From NCBI GenBank assembly GCA_007570785.1, contig ML664174.1, forward strand, positions 5,762,828 to 5,826,827: DNA of 64,000 bases, given 5' to 3'. A program made the position numbers and the translations under genes. Origin of the DNA: Antilocapra americana. Taxonomy: Eukaryota; Chordata; Mammalia; Artiodactyla; Antilocapridae. The notes beneath the pieces are model-generated. The model did not search any database and had not been told where the DNA came from. It saw only the letters and a list, made by a program, of their open reading frames with translations. Of this stretch, positions 33,371 through 44,911 are shown in pieces (the first letter of the stretch is position 1; each line of letters starts with the position of its first letter).

Positions 33371-36082
33371 AATCTAGCCACAAGGTTGCCTTTTGAAGCT
33401 CTTGCTTTCCCCTTTGCTTCCCTCAATATCTTTTTCAGGGACCATCTTCAGTCATATGTTTATTATTCTAATCTCCATAAAATGAAATGCCACAATATTA
33501 TAGTTTGGGGACCTCCTGATATCTACTTCCAGTGTTAATTTTCTGCTTTAGTTTATTTTTCTTTCCTAACATCCCTGGCCTGGCTAGGGTTGGGGTCTCA
33601 CTGTGTTGCTGTAAGACTCAGATGTCTACTGAATCGGTATCCTCATCTCTTTTGCTTTGGGGGATGAGTCCATGTTCTTTGTTTGACTTCTCTGAGGGGC
33701 CCCTAGGCTATTGGAAAAGAGAAGGGCTGGATGAGGCAGAAGAAGTTCACCACTTCCTTCACAGTTCAGTTGATCTGAGAAGAGAGCTCTATTTTCTTAG
33801 GGGTGTGGCTCAGATATTTTCATGTCATGGAACTTAATGCCTTGGACTCATAGATTTTTTTTTTTCCAGGCTGGAATGCCTCTGGTGTGATATGACAGTC
33901 TGGAGAGTATTAGCCGGCCGCCCCCTCTTTCTGGGTCAGGACCAGACTTATGTAATTAGAAGTCCAAAGAGGAGCCAGGCAGACAGGCAGACTCACCCCA
34001 GCCAAGAACCTTCCCCAGCAGCCTTCTAGCTGGTCATCACACAAGTTTAGAGCACGAACAGACCTTGCACCTAATGAACTCTTGTCTATCTGGTTCCAAC
34101 TGGATATCTGAAAGCCAGGAGGACCAAAATGCAACACTCTTATCCTAGGTGTCAAAGCCAGGACTTAAGACCCCATGGACACTCCATACCCTTTAGCTAC
34201 TTTCAGGCAGCTGCCCACCGCCCCTCCCCATCTCTTCCTACAAGATAAACACATCTGCGACCCCATCCTGAGGGAGCTGGGAGGGAAGAAAGGAGGGAGG
34301 AGGGAGCCTCCCCAGCACAGACAATCAGAGACTTGGCCTTGACTTGGGTTGTTAAGATAGGACTGCCTCCCTTCTCCAGCTGGCTGGAGCAGTGACCCCA
34401 GAGAGCTCAAGCCCCGGGGGAGGAGGAGCTGACCAGGGAGAAAAGATAAAGAAGAAAAGGGGAGGAGCCTGGCCAGCTCCCACCTCCTGGCTGCCATTCC
34501 AGCCAAGTGGCTGAGCTGGAGAAAGAGAACTGATAACAGATAAGGGTGCTTGCTTTCCTGTGGCCTTGTTTACACAAGCTTGAGTTCTTGCTGCTGGTCC
34601 CTGGGGGTGGGGGTAGAGGAGCCATGTGGGCGGAGGGTAGTGTGGGGTTCCTGGACCAAGGCTTGCTTTCAGCTGGCCAAGGCTTGAGTGGCTTTTACAT
34701 CTCTCCTTTACCTCCCACGCCCAGCCCGGATTTCTGCAGCAAACTGGCTAGGCAAGGACTTGAACTAAAATACAAGGCTCTCACCTTGGAGTGTGGCTTG
34801 GCATCCCCAAAGTAATGGGTATGGCAGCTCTGCCTCTCCTCTGGCCTCCTGGGTCTCTGGGAAAGGATTTCCAGCCACAACAGAGCCTTATGGTAACATG
34901 CTTAAGCTAATTCAAGGATCCCCTGCCTTATTTTTTCTGTACTGCATTCCTCAGCCTCCCTGAAAGAAAGCCTAAACTGTACAATACCTGGGGAGCTAAA
35001 CACAGTGGAAGATTAATTGCTCTTGTGCTGGGTGCTGTGCTAGGGAATAGGGATAGAATAATGAACAAAATACATAGTCCATGCCCTGGCGGAGAGCAAA
35101 AGCAACTAAGCACAAGGTAGGATGTGCTATAGAAGCATATGGCTGGGACCCAACCTTCCTAATGGTTGGGGAAGACTTTCTGAAGGGTGAGCAGGATTGT
35201 CTAGATAATCAGGAGCAGTACAGAGGAAGAGAATCCCAGGCAGAGGACATCATGCAGATGCAAGCACCAAGGAAGTTAAAGAGACTGGGGTATTTGGGAG
35301 ACAAAGACAGTAGTGGTGTTTCATGAGACTGAAGGAAGCAGTGAGGTATGGGGCTAGAGAGGCAAGAAGATAGAAATTACAAGGGGGACCTGGAGGGAGG
35401 GGAGAAAATGGGAGCAATGTGGACTGGTTGGGATGGGAGGTGGGAGGACTCCAGGAGACTTTCCTCTATGGAGAACTGGGAACCATAGTCAAGTTTGAGA
35501 CTGTCTGATGTGGTAACTCCCAGAACAAGAAGCCTCATCATCCTCATCTGGTTCCTCCCAGTGTCAGCGCTCAGCAAACGCTTGTGGGCTTTGGGCTCCC
35601 TCCCATGGGTGTTCCTCTTGGCCTCCACCTCATCTGTGGCGGGCATCTGTCTGGTCCCTCAGCCCAGCCTTGGATGGTTTGAGATGACACCAGACAGGCA
35701 ATGTTGTTCTGGGTGGCTGGCCTCTCTGGAGTAGGAAGGGTGGGATCCATATTGAGGGTTGAGCTGTACCCAATATGGGTAGGGCCTGATTCCCTTGAAC
35801 TGTATCTGTCTGCATCCCCATCTTGTCCTCGTGGGGTGGCAGTTAGAAGGATCCAGTTGCTGATGGTCAACTCAACACTTCCATGTGTGTCAGTTACCCC
35901 TGAGCCCCGCCCCTCCCCCCTCCCCCACAGGAAGTCATCCATTTGCTCTCTACTCATCCCTTCCTTCCTTCTTTCCATTCCACTCGGTGGTTACTGAGTG
36001 TTTACTTACTCTGGCACTAGCCCACAGTAGATCCCTTCACTGGCTTAACTTCCATCCTTGGTCCAGGAAGTCCCAGGGTTGA
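33371..36082. other. Mostly unique block with a GATA cluster and an L2-like remnant
   Basis: Positions 34243-34573 carry five WGATAR motifs plus a forkhead motif. About 35015-35300 resembles an old LINE2-type 3' region (GTGCTGGGTGCTGTGCTAGG, AATCCCAGGCAGAGGACA). A minus-strand G-quadruplex-prone C-run lies at 35905-35926. No exon is supported. Confidence 0.5.
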
Positions 36083-36128
36083 TAATGTTAGGTTTAATGG
36101 GTTAGGGTATGGGCTCCAGTATCAGATT

Positions 36129-36336
36129 GGTGGTGATTTAGTTGCTAAGTCGTGTCCGACTCTTGTGACCCCATGGACTGTAGCCTGCCAGGCTCCTCTG
36201 TCCATAGGATTCTCCAGGCAAGAAGACTGGAGAGGGTTGCCATTTCCTTCTCCAGGGGATTTTCCTGACCCAGGAATTGAACCCAGTCTCTGCATTGCAG
36301 GCAGATTCTTTACCAACTGAGCTACAAGGGAAGCCC
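36129..36336 (-). mobile_element. Bov-tA SINE with 13-bp target-site duplication
   Basis: A full Bov-tA on the minus strand, flanked by CCAGTATCAGATT at 36116-36128 and 36337-36349. Confidence 0.95.
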
Positions 36337-36452
36337 CCAGTATCAGATTATTGGGGTTCAAATGTTCTAACTACCTCAGTGACGTGGGGGAAATCACATT
36401 TGCACCTCAGTTTCCAAATCTGTAAAACAGGTAACAATAGTCCCTTTTGCAT

Positions 36453-36715
36453 GCTGCTGCTGCTGCTAAGTCACTTCAGTCATGTCCAACTCTGAGCAAC
36501 CCCACAGATGGCAGCCCACCAGGCTCCCCCGTCCCTGGGATTCTCCAGGCAAGAACACTGGAGTGAGTTGCCATTTCCTTCTCCAATGTGTGGAAGTGAA
36601 GTTGCTCAGTCGTGTCCGACTCCTAGCGACCCCATGAACTGCAGCTTACCTGGCTCCTCTGTCCATGGGATTTTCCAGGCAAGAGTACTGGAGTGGGGTG
36701 CCATTGTCTTCTCCG
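36453..36715 (-). mobile_element. Bov-A2 dimeric SINE with target-site duplication
   Basis: Two Bov-A monomers in tandem on the minus strand, with (CTG)n at the left edge. It is flanked by AGTCCCTTTTGCAT (36439-36452) and AGTCCCTATTGCAT (36716-36729), 13 of 14 identical. Confidence 0.95.
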
Positions 36716-36812
36716 AGTCCCTATTGCATAGTGGTGGATTAAGAGAGATGGTTTCTGTATAAGGCTTTGTGTATTTAAGTGGTCAATCAGTATTAATTGC
36801 TGCTCTTTATAT

Positions 36813-38116
36813 ATCTCGGCTGCTCACTTTGGGAATAGGAAATTGTTGGGAAAGAATCGTTCTGGTGTGTTTTTTTTTTTTTTACTGAGAAGGTAATACA
36901 GTAATATTAAAGATATCTACTCTGACAGCAACTATTTTAACTTTTTATACTCCTAGTATTTATTGTGAAATCATAGTAAAAAATCCAGAAGTCCGTGGAT
37001 TCTGGATTTCTTTTCTTTTCACCTACTCCTGTAAACCGGCTATCTATAGACTAAGGAAATGACCGTGGTGTGTGCCATCCACCCTCACCACGAAGCTGAG
37101 AGGTGAGAACCCTGGATTTATATTTCTGTCCCATCCCTTCTACCCAGTGTGACTGTGGATGTGTTTCTTAGCATTTTGAAACCTGTTTCTCCTCATCTGT
37201 TACACGGAGATAATGATACCCTCCGTGGATTATGGGAAGTAACCCTCATGTGGGTACATAATAGAGGGTTAGTAAATGCTACTTTCCTGCCCCTCCCTCT
37301 GATGTAGTGTGGGATTTAGAAAATGGGAGGGACCAGGGATGCTGCCACCAACCTGGCCCAAGCCCACCTCTGTCCCACCCCGGAAGTGTCTGACTGACCT
37401 GAGAGGTTCTGCCTTAAGGACTGGGGGTCAGCCAGCCTCTGATTCACCCTGTGATGCCTCTATAGGGAAATGAGGGACCTTGCCAGCTTGCCCAGGTCAC
37501 CCATTCAGCTCACTCATTGGAGGGGAGAGAAGTCAAGGGAGAAACCCTTTCCTGAGAGCCCTTGGGGGCTCCATTGTCAGTGGAGAGGGACCATGGGATA
37601 TGTGGACGAGGGAGCTGGATTATAGATTTCAGGAAGAGCTGATGGACCCAGGCAGGCACTATCAGAGAGGCGCTTCAATGACTAAGAGCAGGGCTCATTA
37701 AATTGGGATGGTAGGAGTAACCTGGCAGAGTTGCCTAGATGCCCTTCCTCCTTCCCCACAAAGGGCCCTTCTCCAATATCAGGAGACTATTACGTTAATC
37801 ACAAATAACTGCTTATGTTTGTAGAACACTTAACAAATCACAGCATTGTTTTACATTTATTTTCTAATTTCAATCTCACACAGAGACAGAAAAGGAGGTA
37901 ATATTCCCATTTGATGAATGAGAAAACTGAGGCTCATTTCATGAGAAAACTGGAGCAGGGGCAGGGGAGCTGGGCTTCCATGGCTACTGAGCTGTGGTAC
38001 CCACAACTCAGGGATGAGCAGGTGTTCTCCAGGAGGTAGTGATTTGGCTACTTGAATAATTTAAAACTTTCTTTATTAAACCATTTTAAAAATGAAAGTA
38101 CTATTTGGCCCTTAGG
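36813..38116. other. Intergenic sequence with two MIR copies
   Basis: A T15-type run lies at about 36870. MIR+ lies at about 37090-37290 (TTCTCCTCATCTGTTACACGG) and MIR- at about 37800-37950 (GATGAATGAGAAAACTGAGG). The rest is unique. Confidence 0.6.
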
Positions 38117-38333
38117 GCTTCCCTTGGTGGCTCAGCGGTAAAGAATCTGCCTGCAATGCAGGAGATACAGGAGATGAACATTGGATCTCTGGGTTGGGAA
38201 GATCCCCTGGAGGAGGAAATGGCAACCAACTCCAGTTCCAGTATTTTTGCCTGGAAAATCCCATGGACAGAGGAGCCTGGTGGGCTACAGTCCAGAGGGT
38301 CGAAAGAATCAGATGTGACTCTGAGCACACACA
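38117..38333 (+). mobile_element. Bov-tA SINE
   Basis: The head GGGCTTCCCTTGGTGGCTCA is followed by a complete body and a CACACA tail. A short TGGCCCT repeat occurs on both sides (about 38107 and 38345). Confidence 0.92.
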
Positions 38334-39825
38334 GCACACACACCTGGCCCTGATTGCTTTTCTGATTCATCGGCTTCTATTCTGACTTGGGAACCAAATC
38401 CCTTTGTGGAGAAGCTCTCCTGGGAACCAAGGTGTGTACAGTACCTTGTAACCAAAGGGACTGATGGCAACCCTGCCAAAGGATTTTCAGAGGTGCTTGT
38501 TAATAGGTGACTAACTGAGGTTACAAAATCATGCTGTCTGAACATTCGCTGTCACCAACAGAATTAGGGGCTTCTCATCCATTTAGTCTGTGTATAGAAG
38601 ATCACGCAAACAATCTGATTACAGAGTTACCCTGTATTCAGTAACCCTGAACAGTTCATCCCTCTGGATATCGGTGTCCTCATCTTCAAATGGATGAAAC
38701 ATTCTCCACCTAACCCCACCTAACCACCCCAATTAAATTACCTTAATTTGGTTTCCTGTGTGTAGGTTGATGAAGCAAACATTTCTGGAATTCTTGGACA
38801 CCAGTTTAGTTCTGCTTTTACCAAAAGGGGGCCCTGGACCTGTCACTAACCCTCTGGTAGGGGGGCATGGTTTCCTTGTATGTGAGATGCTGACAGTGGC
38901 TTTTGGGGGTTCTTCCAGCTTGAATGTTCTCAGCAAAGGCCATTCACCAAAGGTGGGCCAGGGAGACTGCTAGGAAACTCAGGCTGAGGGGTTTGCCTGG
39001 GTGGCTGTGAATGAGGGAACCAATTGGGGGAGCAGGAGGGCAGTCATAGAAACCACCTGAGGTATAGGAATCAGGGAAGAAGGGCTGAAAGGTCAGAGTT
39101 AGGGGTCAGGGTTGTGAGTAGGGAATCAGAGCAATTAGCTACCCTCTCAGGCTTTGTCCATCTTGCTTGGCCATCTCAAAAGAGGCCCTGAGGCCGAGAT
39201 CCAGCCTAGGTAGACCTCTGAGGGGGCTGGAGTCAGTGATGTCATCCTGGCTCACTGACTGAGACGGGCGCCCTTGCCTCACGGGATTGCCCCACCAGCT
39301 ATCTGTTGAATGGATCTGCCTGGGGCAGGCGAGGAGGAGAGGCACCCCCAGCTGGACCTTGCTGTGGAGGCCAGCATGGCTGGTCCAGCGCAGGGCTCAA
39401 GCTAAGCTTTCCAGGCTAATGGTAGCTTTGCTCCCTGGTTGTTTGGAGGCCAGCATAGAGGAAAGGCGGTGTCTACAGGCAACCCATGGTGTTCAGAGCG
39501 GCCCCTGAGTGTTATCTTGGGGCAGGGCGGTTAAGCAGGATGGGGAGGTAGGGAGTCCTGCAGATAATGGCCAAACTGTTCACTCCAGCTGTCTGGGCTC
39601 TTTCCCATCAGGGCCACTGCCTTTCTTTAAATGAGCACCCTGGAGCCACCTCTATGCCATCTGCCTTGAGAGATCTAGAAACCATCATTCTTTCTTGGAT
39701 CAGGATAAGCAGTGGAGGCATCTTGTGGCTCTGGCTTCCTGGCAGATAAAGAGACTGGAGTTTCAGTTCCTGCTAATCAACTGCTGGCAAACCCAATCTC
39801 CCTTCTGTAACTCAGTGTCTCCACC
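38334..39825. other. Unique intergenic sequence with weak MIR-like remnants
   Basis: MIR-like traces lie at about 38640-38700 and 38800-38935. No exon is recognised. Confidence 0.45.
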
Positions 39826-39953
39826 ATTTATTTATTTATTTATTTCTGTACCACACGGCATGTGGGATCTTAGTTCCCTAACCAGGGATTGAACCTGCAT
39901 CCCCTGCATTGGAAGTACAGAGTCTTAACTGCTGGACTGCCAGGGAAGCCCCT
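39826..39953 (-). mobile_element. CHR-type tRNA-derived SINE, short form
   Basis: A (TTTA)n tail at the left is followed by the reverse complement of the tRNA-like head (minus strand GGGGCTTCCCTGGCAGTCCA). Confidence 0.9.
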
Positions 39954-42084
39954 CTCCACTTTTAAAGAAGGAGAAGGGCCCCTTTTGCCACCCTCTCCCT
40001 CTGGCTCATGAGAGTATCACAAGAGGACCTGAGGTCATGTTTGTCACAGAGCTGTGGGTCCTTAGTGAGGCCCTGGGAAAATTCAGAGTTTTGAGGTTCC
40101 AGAAGAGCCCAATGGTGTTATTCCTCATGAAGTCCCATGCTGGTGGGACATGGTTAGCTAGACCCAGATGGAGCAGGAAGCCAAGTGTACTCCCCCTTTT
40201 CCCTTTGTGCACCCTCAGAAACCTGGGGCTCTTAGCACTTACAATCAGCTGGTACCCCTGCCCGACAACCAACGTAGAGGTAAGAGTGCTGATTTTTGGA
40301 CCAGAGACCCTGAGACCTCTTGGAAGATGACAGAGGGCTGCCACCAGCCCCAGAGGCCATCACCAGTTGACAATGTGACAGCGGGGCCACTGGCCCTGAG
40401 GGTTCAGCAGCCTCTGCAATGGGAGGGTGGGAGGTGGGGGACCTTGTGAAATGTGCCTCCTGTCAGCTGGAGACCAGTGTCTGAAACCTGGACTTTGAAG
40501 GCAGAAGCCAGTTCTGCTGCACGCCAGTCACATGGCCTGTCATGCACAAAGCTTTCTGTGCCTCAGTTTCCATGTCTCTAAAACTAGCACGGCCATAACA
40601 GTACATGCCTTGTAGGGTTGCTGCAAGAACTAAATATGATCTAGAGTATTAATGGTTCCAGTGGAACATTTGGCTCATCGAAATGCTCACTGAATGTTAC
40701 AGAAGGGAGAGAAGATAGGGGGTGAGGTTAAGATAAGCAGATAGAGAACGTTTCCTAATCTTGGGATGCCATGAACTGAGAACAGTGTGGGGTGCAAGTC
40801 TGGCGATGACATGGCTGAAGCCATTAGTCCAGGGCTGTCTGGTCCAGGCAAGAGCACTCTTTGGATAAACTGATTCAGGATTAAGGGAACAGAGGTTGTT
40901 GGAGTAGGAGAAGCTTTCCTGAAGATCCGCCCTTCTTCCTCCAGAGCCGGCAAACAGTTCAGCTCTTCAGTGCCAAGAGCCCAAAGGTCTTTGGAGGCAG
41001 GTGTGGGGTGAGAGGGCGGGTTCTGTGGTCAGAGCCCAAGGCCAGCACAGAGACTTCTGTTCTCCTGGAAGCTGTCATATCACCTGGAACAAATTTCCTG
41101 ACCAATCATCTCTGGGCAAAGGGAGAAGCTGCAGACAATAGGTCTTGTTTCTTCCAAGCCATGTGATCTTGAGCATGTCATTGACCTTTCAGAGCCACTG
41201 TTGCCCCTCTTTGATGGGGTCACATCAAGATTTCTTTGGGGTGGTTGGTAAGCTGGAGTGATGTCACCACAGACTCTACCAGGTGAACGGAAGGGGAGGT
41301 TTTGAGGAGCAACCTGCGCACATGTCAAGGGGCAGGACTACCCACTACCTGATGTGAGCAGGAGGCGACTCTAGGTTTTTCTCCATCCCAGGCATGGCCC
41401 TGGGGGAACTTAGGTGAAGCGTAGGTGAGGCCACCAGCTAAATGAGCAAGGCTGAATAGAGAGGAAGGTTCTCGAACTCCCAATACATTTTTGGTGCCAC
41501 CTTGAGTGAAATCCTTGTGGAGCCTCAGTTCCTCAGTCAACTGGGCAAGTCCTAGCCCCCCTTCCTAACAGAAGGAACAAATGAGAATTAATTAGTAAAT
41601 GTGGCTGTCAGACTTGGTTGGTGTTATTATTAACTTAATGTGTTTGTTTAAAAGGGGAGACAGGCTTGCTTCAGTGCAGGCGTGGAAGCCGCCAGCCAGC
41701 CAGGTTTGATGGGAAATCCTGTTGATTGTTTCCACATGGAGTTAACAGCACACATAATTAGTTGCAGCGGTGGAAGGCCTTGGAGGCAAGGGATGAGGGG
41801 TTCTGTGATGGATTTTGCAGTCCTTCCTGTAAAATACAGAGGTGGTCCCTAAGGGGAGGGGTTGTTGTAACTAGGGAGAGGGTACCCCAGGGGCTTAGGG
41901 GCCACAGTCTGAAGCCAGCAGGAAAGGTGACAAAGGGGGTGGGGATGAGGGCAGTAGGAGAAGATTGTTTCTGAAAGACTGGTTTATAATGAACAATCTG
42001 AGTTTTCTAAATTTTTTCTAGAATTTCTTTCTGTGTACTGGGTTCCCAATACTTCTTAGTCCTTTCTTCTCAGGGAGAATAGAA
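39954..42084. other. Mostly unique block with MIR copies and an AATTA-rich candidate element
   Basis: MIR+ lies at about 40482-40700 (TGTGCCTCAGTTTCCATGTC) and a weaker MIR+ at about 41140-41240. The segment 41585-41775 is repeat-free with clustered homeobox-type cores. No exon is supported. Confidence 0.5.
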
Positions 42085-42308
42085 TACTGACTGAAAGCAT
42101 GGATTCTGGAGCCAGACTGCTTGGATTTAAATATTGACCCCTCTACTTATTAGCTGTGTGGTTTTGGTCAAGTTCCTTAACCTCTCTATATTGGGTTTCC
42201 TTATCTGTAGAGTGAGGGTGATGATATCTTACAGGCTTAGTTGTAGGGCTTGAACAAGTTAGCATTTGTGAAGCTTTTAGACCAATGCCTAGCACCTAGT
42301 AAATGCTG
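42085..42308 (+). mobile_element. MIR SINE, near complete
   Basis: GGATTCTGGAGCCAGACTGC, TTAGCTGTGTGGTTTTGG, CAAGTTCCTTAACCTCTC and CAATGCCTAGCACCTAGTAA mark nearly the whole MIR. Confidence 0.92.
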
Positions 42309-42504
42309 TGGGTGAAAGTCGCTTAGTTGTGTCTGACTCTTTGCGGCCCCTTGGACTACACAGCCCATTGGAATTCTCCAGGTCAGAATACCGGAGTGGG
42401 TAGCCTTTCCCTTTCTCCAGGGGATCTTCCCAACCCAGGGACTGAACACAGGTCTCCCACATTGCAGGTAGATTCTTTACCAGCTGAGCCACAAGAGAAG
42501 CCCA
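42309..42504 (-). mobile_element. Bov-tA SINE
   Basis: The reverse complement of Bov-tA, with the head at the right edge. It inserted at the 3' tip of the MIR. Confidence 0.92.
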
Positions 42505-43339
42505 AGAATACTGGAGTGAGTAACCTATAAAACTTATTTAAACAAATGACTGAGCTCTCATTGTCCTGATACCGTGGCAGAGTGTGCTGTTTTAGCTTGC
42601 TCATATCTCCGTATCATTTCTTTCTCCTCTAGCCACCCCCTTTCCAGCCGTTTCAATACGCAGCCAAAAATCAGTACCTGTGCTGGCTATGCACTTGACG
42701 TTCCATTTTATGGCTCTCCCTGACCCAGTGGTCGCTTGTAAGTTGCCCTATTCTGAGCACATCATGGCTCTGCGAACCAATTTTTCTCATTAGGATCCCC
42801 CAATCCTGCTAGCTGCTGTGTTATTTGTGTTTTGAAAGATGATTCCTCTTCAGTTGGGGAAGATGAGTCCAACCTCTGCCTGCACTCATCCTCGCCATGC
42901 ATCTGCCTTCAGGCTGACTGTCGCTTTCTTCTTCTCATTAGGAGAACACTGCTCTGGTGGCACATGGACAGGGGTGCATGGGGCGCTGCTGTGTCCGCTT
43001 TTTGATTAGCATCTGGAGTCCCTGGGGTGCCGTGGTTATCTGTGGCCTGGTTTCCTGTGGGGTTAGACCAGAGTCGTTTATGTATCAATAAAGGACATTT
43101 TATTGACCGTCTGCTCATTCTTTGCCTACTTTACTGTGATCCAACTCCATATTTTCAGTAATAAATTAGAACCCTGTTGAGAAGAGAGCTGGAAAAGAAA
43201 AGCAGTCTAGAGCAGGAACACAGACAAGTAATTGACAACTGACTTCTCCCTGACACCTGAGTAGGCTATGTGCTTGACTGTGTATACAGGCATTTTGTGT
43301 GTTATCAAGTCTTTAAAATGTTCATATCTTTCAAAATAG
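42505..43339. other. Unique intergenic sequence
   Basis: About 0.8 kb without a recognised repeat. An AATAAA at about 43087 has no supporting exon. Confidence 0.45.
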
Positions 43340-43985
43340 TATCACTTCTGGGAAACTGTGCTAAGGCAATGCTATAAAATTTGCAATATGCTTTATGCAT
43401 GAAGATGTTCTTCACACAGTTATTTATAAAAGAAAAATTATAAACAATAGAACATGCAAGATTTGGGGTAAGGTGATATCAAAATATGGTTACGCTGATT
43501 TCAGTGACTTTCAAGTTTTTGTAACTTTATGAGTTGTTTGAGAAGCTTATTAAGCTGAGGATTCCCAGCCTCCACCCCTAGAGATTGACTTAATGGGTCT
43601 GGGATGAGATCCAGAAATCTACATTTTTAACATACCTCATATAATTCTGATGCAGATGTTCTGCAGTTCACATTTAAGAAAGCTAATCAACTTGATGGGA
43701 TATTTTGCAGTCATTTCAAATGATGTTTACAGAAAGATTACAATAACAGGCAGGAATGCTTTATAAATAAAAAAGTATGTAAAGCTGTATATATAACTCT
43801 GTATTTAATTATGAAATACAACCATGTAAAACAAAGCAAAAATATACAAAAATGTAAACAAAGGCAGTCTCAGGGTGGTAGGGTTATAGTGCTTTTCTTC
43901 TTTTTTCTACATTTTCCAAAATTTATAAAAGTGAGTATTACTTTATCATAGAAACACATAAATCCCTACTTTTAAAACAAATTAC
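43340..43985 (+). mobile_element. L1M 3' end split by a MER5/MER20-like element
   Basis: The L1 pieces (CACAGTTATTTATAAAAG before; AATGATGTTTACAGAAAG and GGCAGTCTCAGGGTGGTAGG after) match the usual order of an old L1 3' end. The interruption at 43545-43688 is listed separately. Confidence 0.7.
43545..43688. mobile_element. hAT-Charlie non-autonomous element (MER5/MER20-like)
   Basis: TTGACTTAATGGGTCTGGGA, AGATCCAGAAATCTACATTT and ATTCTGATGCAGATGTTCTG are typical internal landmarks of MER5/MER20-type elements. Confidence 0.7.
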
Positions 43986-44400
43986 CTTCTTTGGGACAAA
44001 TTAAAGGGCTTTCTATTTCCTAGGATTCATATGCTGAGGGGTTTCATTATATCTGTAAACAGACTGAGGACCCTGAAACTAAGCAGTACTGGGTTCTTCA
44101 TCTCCAGATGGGCCCAGATCCTTCTTGGAAGCGTTTCCACCAGCTGGCTTCACTTATAGACATTGCTAAATTAGAGTTTCCCGAGGCCCATTTGTCCTCC
44201 TTACTTACTGTCGAGAGGTTCCACCTAAAGAATTGTTCACCATGGATAGGAGGAGTGATTATTTTGTAGAGCTGCATCATCCTAAGGTAGGTCTCTTGAG
44301 AAGTTTTTAGATGATATTGCAATTTGTACAGGATAGTAAGGTCCTCTCTCAAGAAGGCAGAGATAAGGAATACAACATTGTCTGCTGAGAGATGTATATA
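43986..44400. other. Unique intergenic sequence
   Basis: Nothing recognisable. Confidence 0.45.
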
Positions 44401-44627
44401 TTAGTGTGCTGGGGCTGCTATAATGAAGCACCACAGGCCAGGTGACTTAAAGAAAAACAGAAATTCATTGTTTTGGTTCTCTGGAGGCTGAAAGCCCAAC
44501 ATCAAGGTGTTCACAGGTTTGGTTCCTTCTGAGGGTGATGAAGGAAGGACTTGCCCCAGGCCACTCTCCTCAGCTTGTGGTCTGTCATCTTCTACCTGTG
44601 TCTCCACACCCTCTTCCTTCTGTATGT

Positions 44628-44816
44628 GAAAGTGAAAGTTGCTCAGTTGTGTCCAACTCTGTGACCCCAAGGATTGTACGGTCCATGGAATTCTGCAGGC
44701 CGGAATACTGGAGTGGGTAGCTTTCCCTTCTCCTGGGATCTTCCCAACCCAGGGATCAAACCCAGTTCTCCCACATTGCAGGTGGATTCTTTACCAGCTG
44801 AGCTACCAGAAGCCCT
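44628..44816 (-). mobile_element. Bov-tA SINE
   Basis: The reverse complement of the Bov-A body with its tRNA head at the right edge. It starts in a GTGAAAGTGAAAGTTGCTCA context. Confidence 0.92.
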
Positions 44817-44911
44817 CATTTTAATTTAATGACCTCTTTAAAGATGTTGTCTCTAGTTTCAGTAACATTCTGATGCACTGGGTGGTTAGGATTTCAATAT
44901 ATGAATTTTGG

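Larger units (their letters stand above)
36083..36812 (+). mobile_element. MIR hit by two ruminant SINEs
   Basis: MIR pieces lie at about 36083-36128, 36350-36452 (CACCTCAGTTTCCAAATCTG) and 36730-36812. A minus-strand Bov-tA and a minus-strand Bov-A2 separate them, each with its own duplication of MIR sequence. Confidence 0.8.

Noticed and set aside
43087..43092. AATAAA in unique sequence, considered as the 3' end of an unknown transcript
   Set aside because: No upstream exon, splice donor chain or GU-rich downstream element is convincing.
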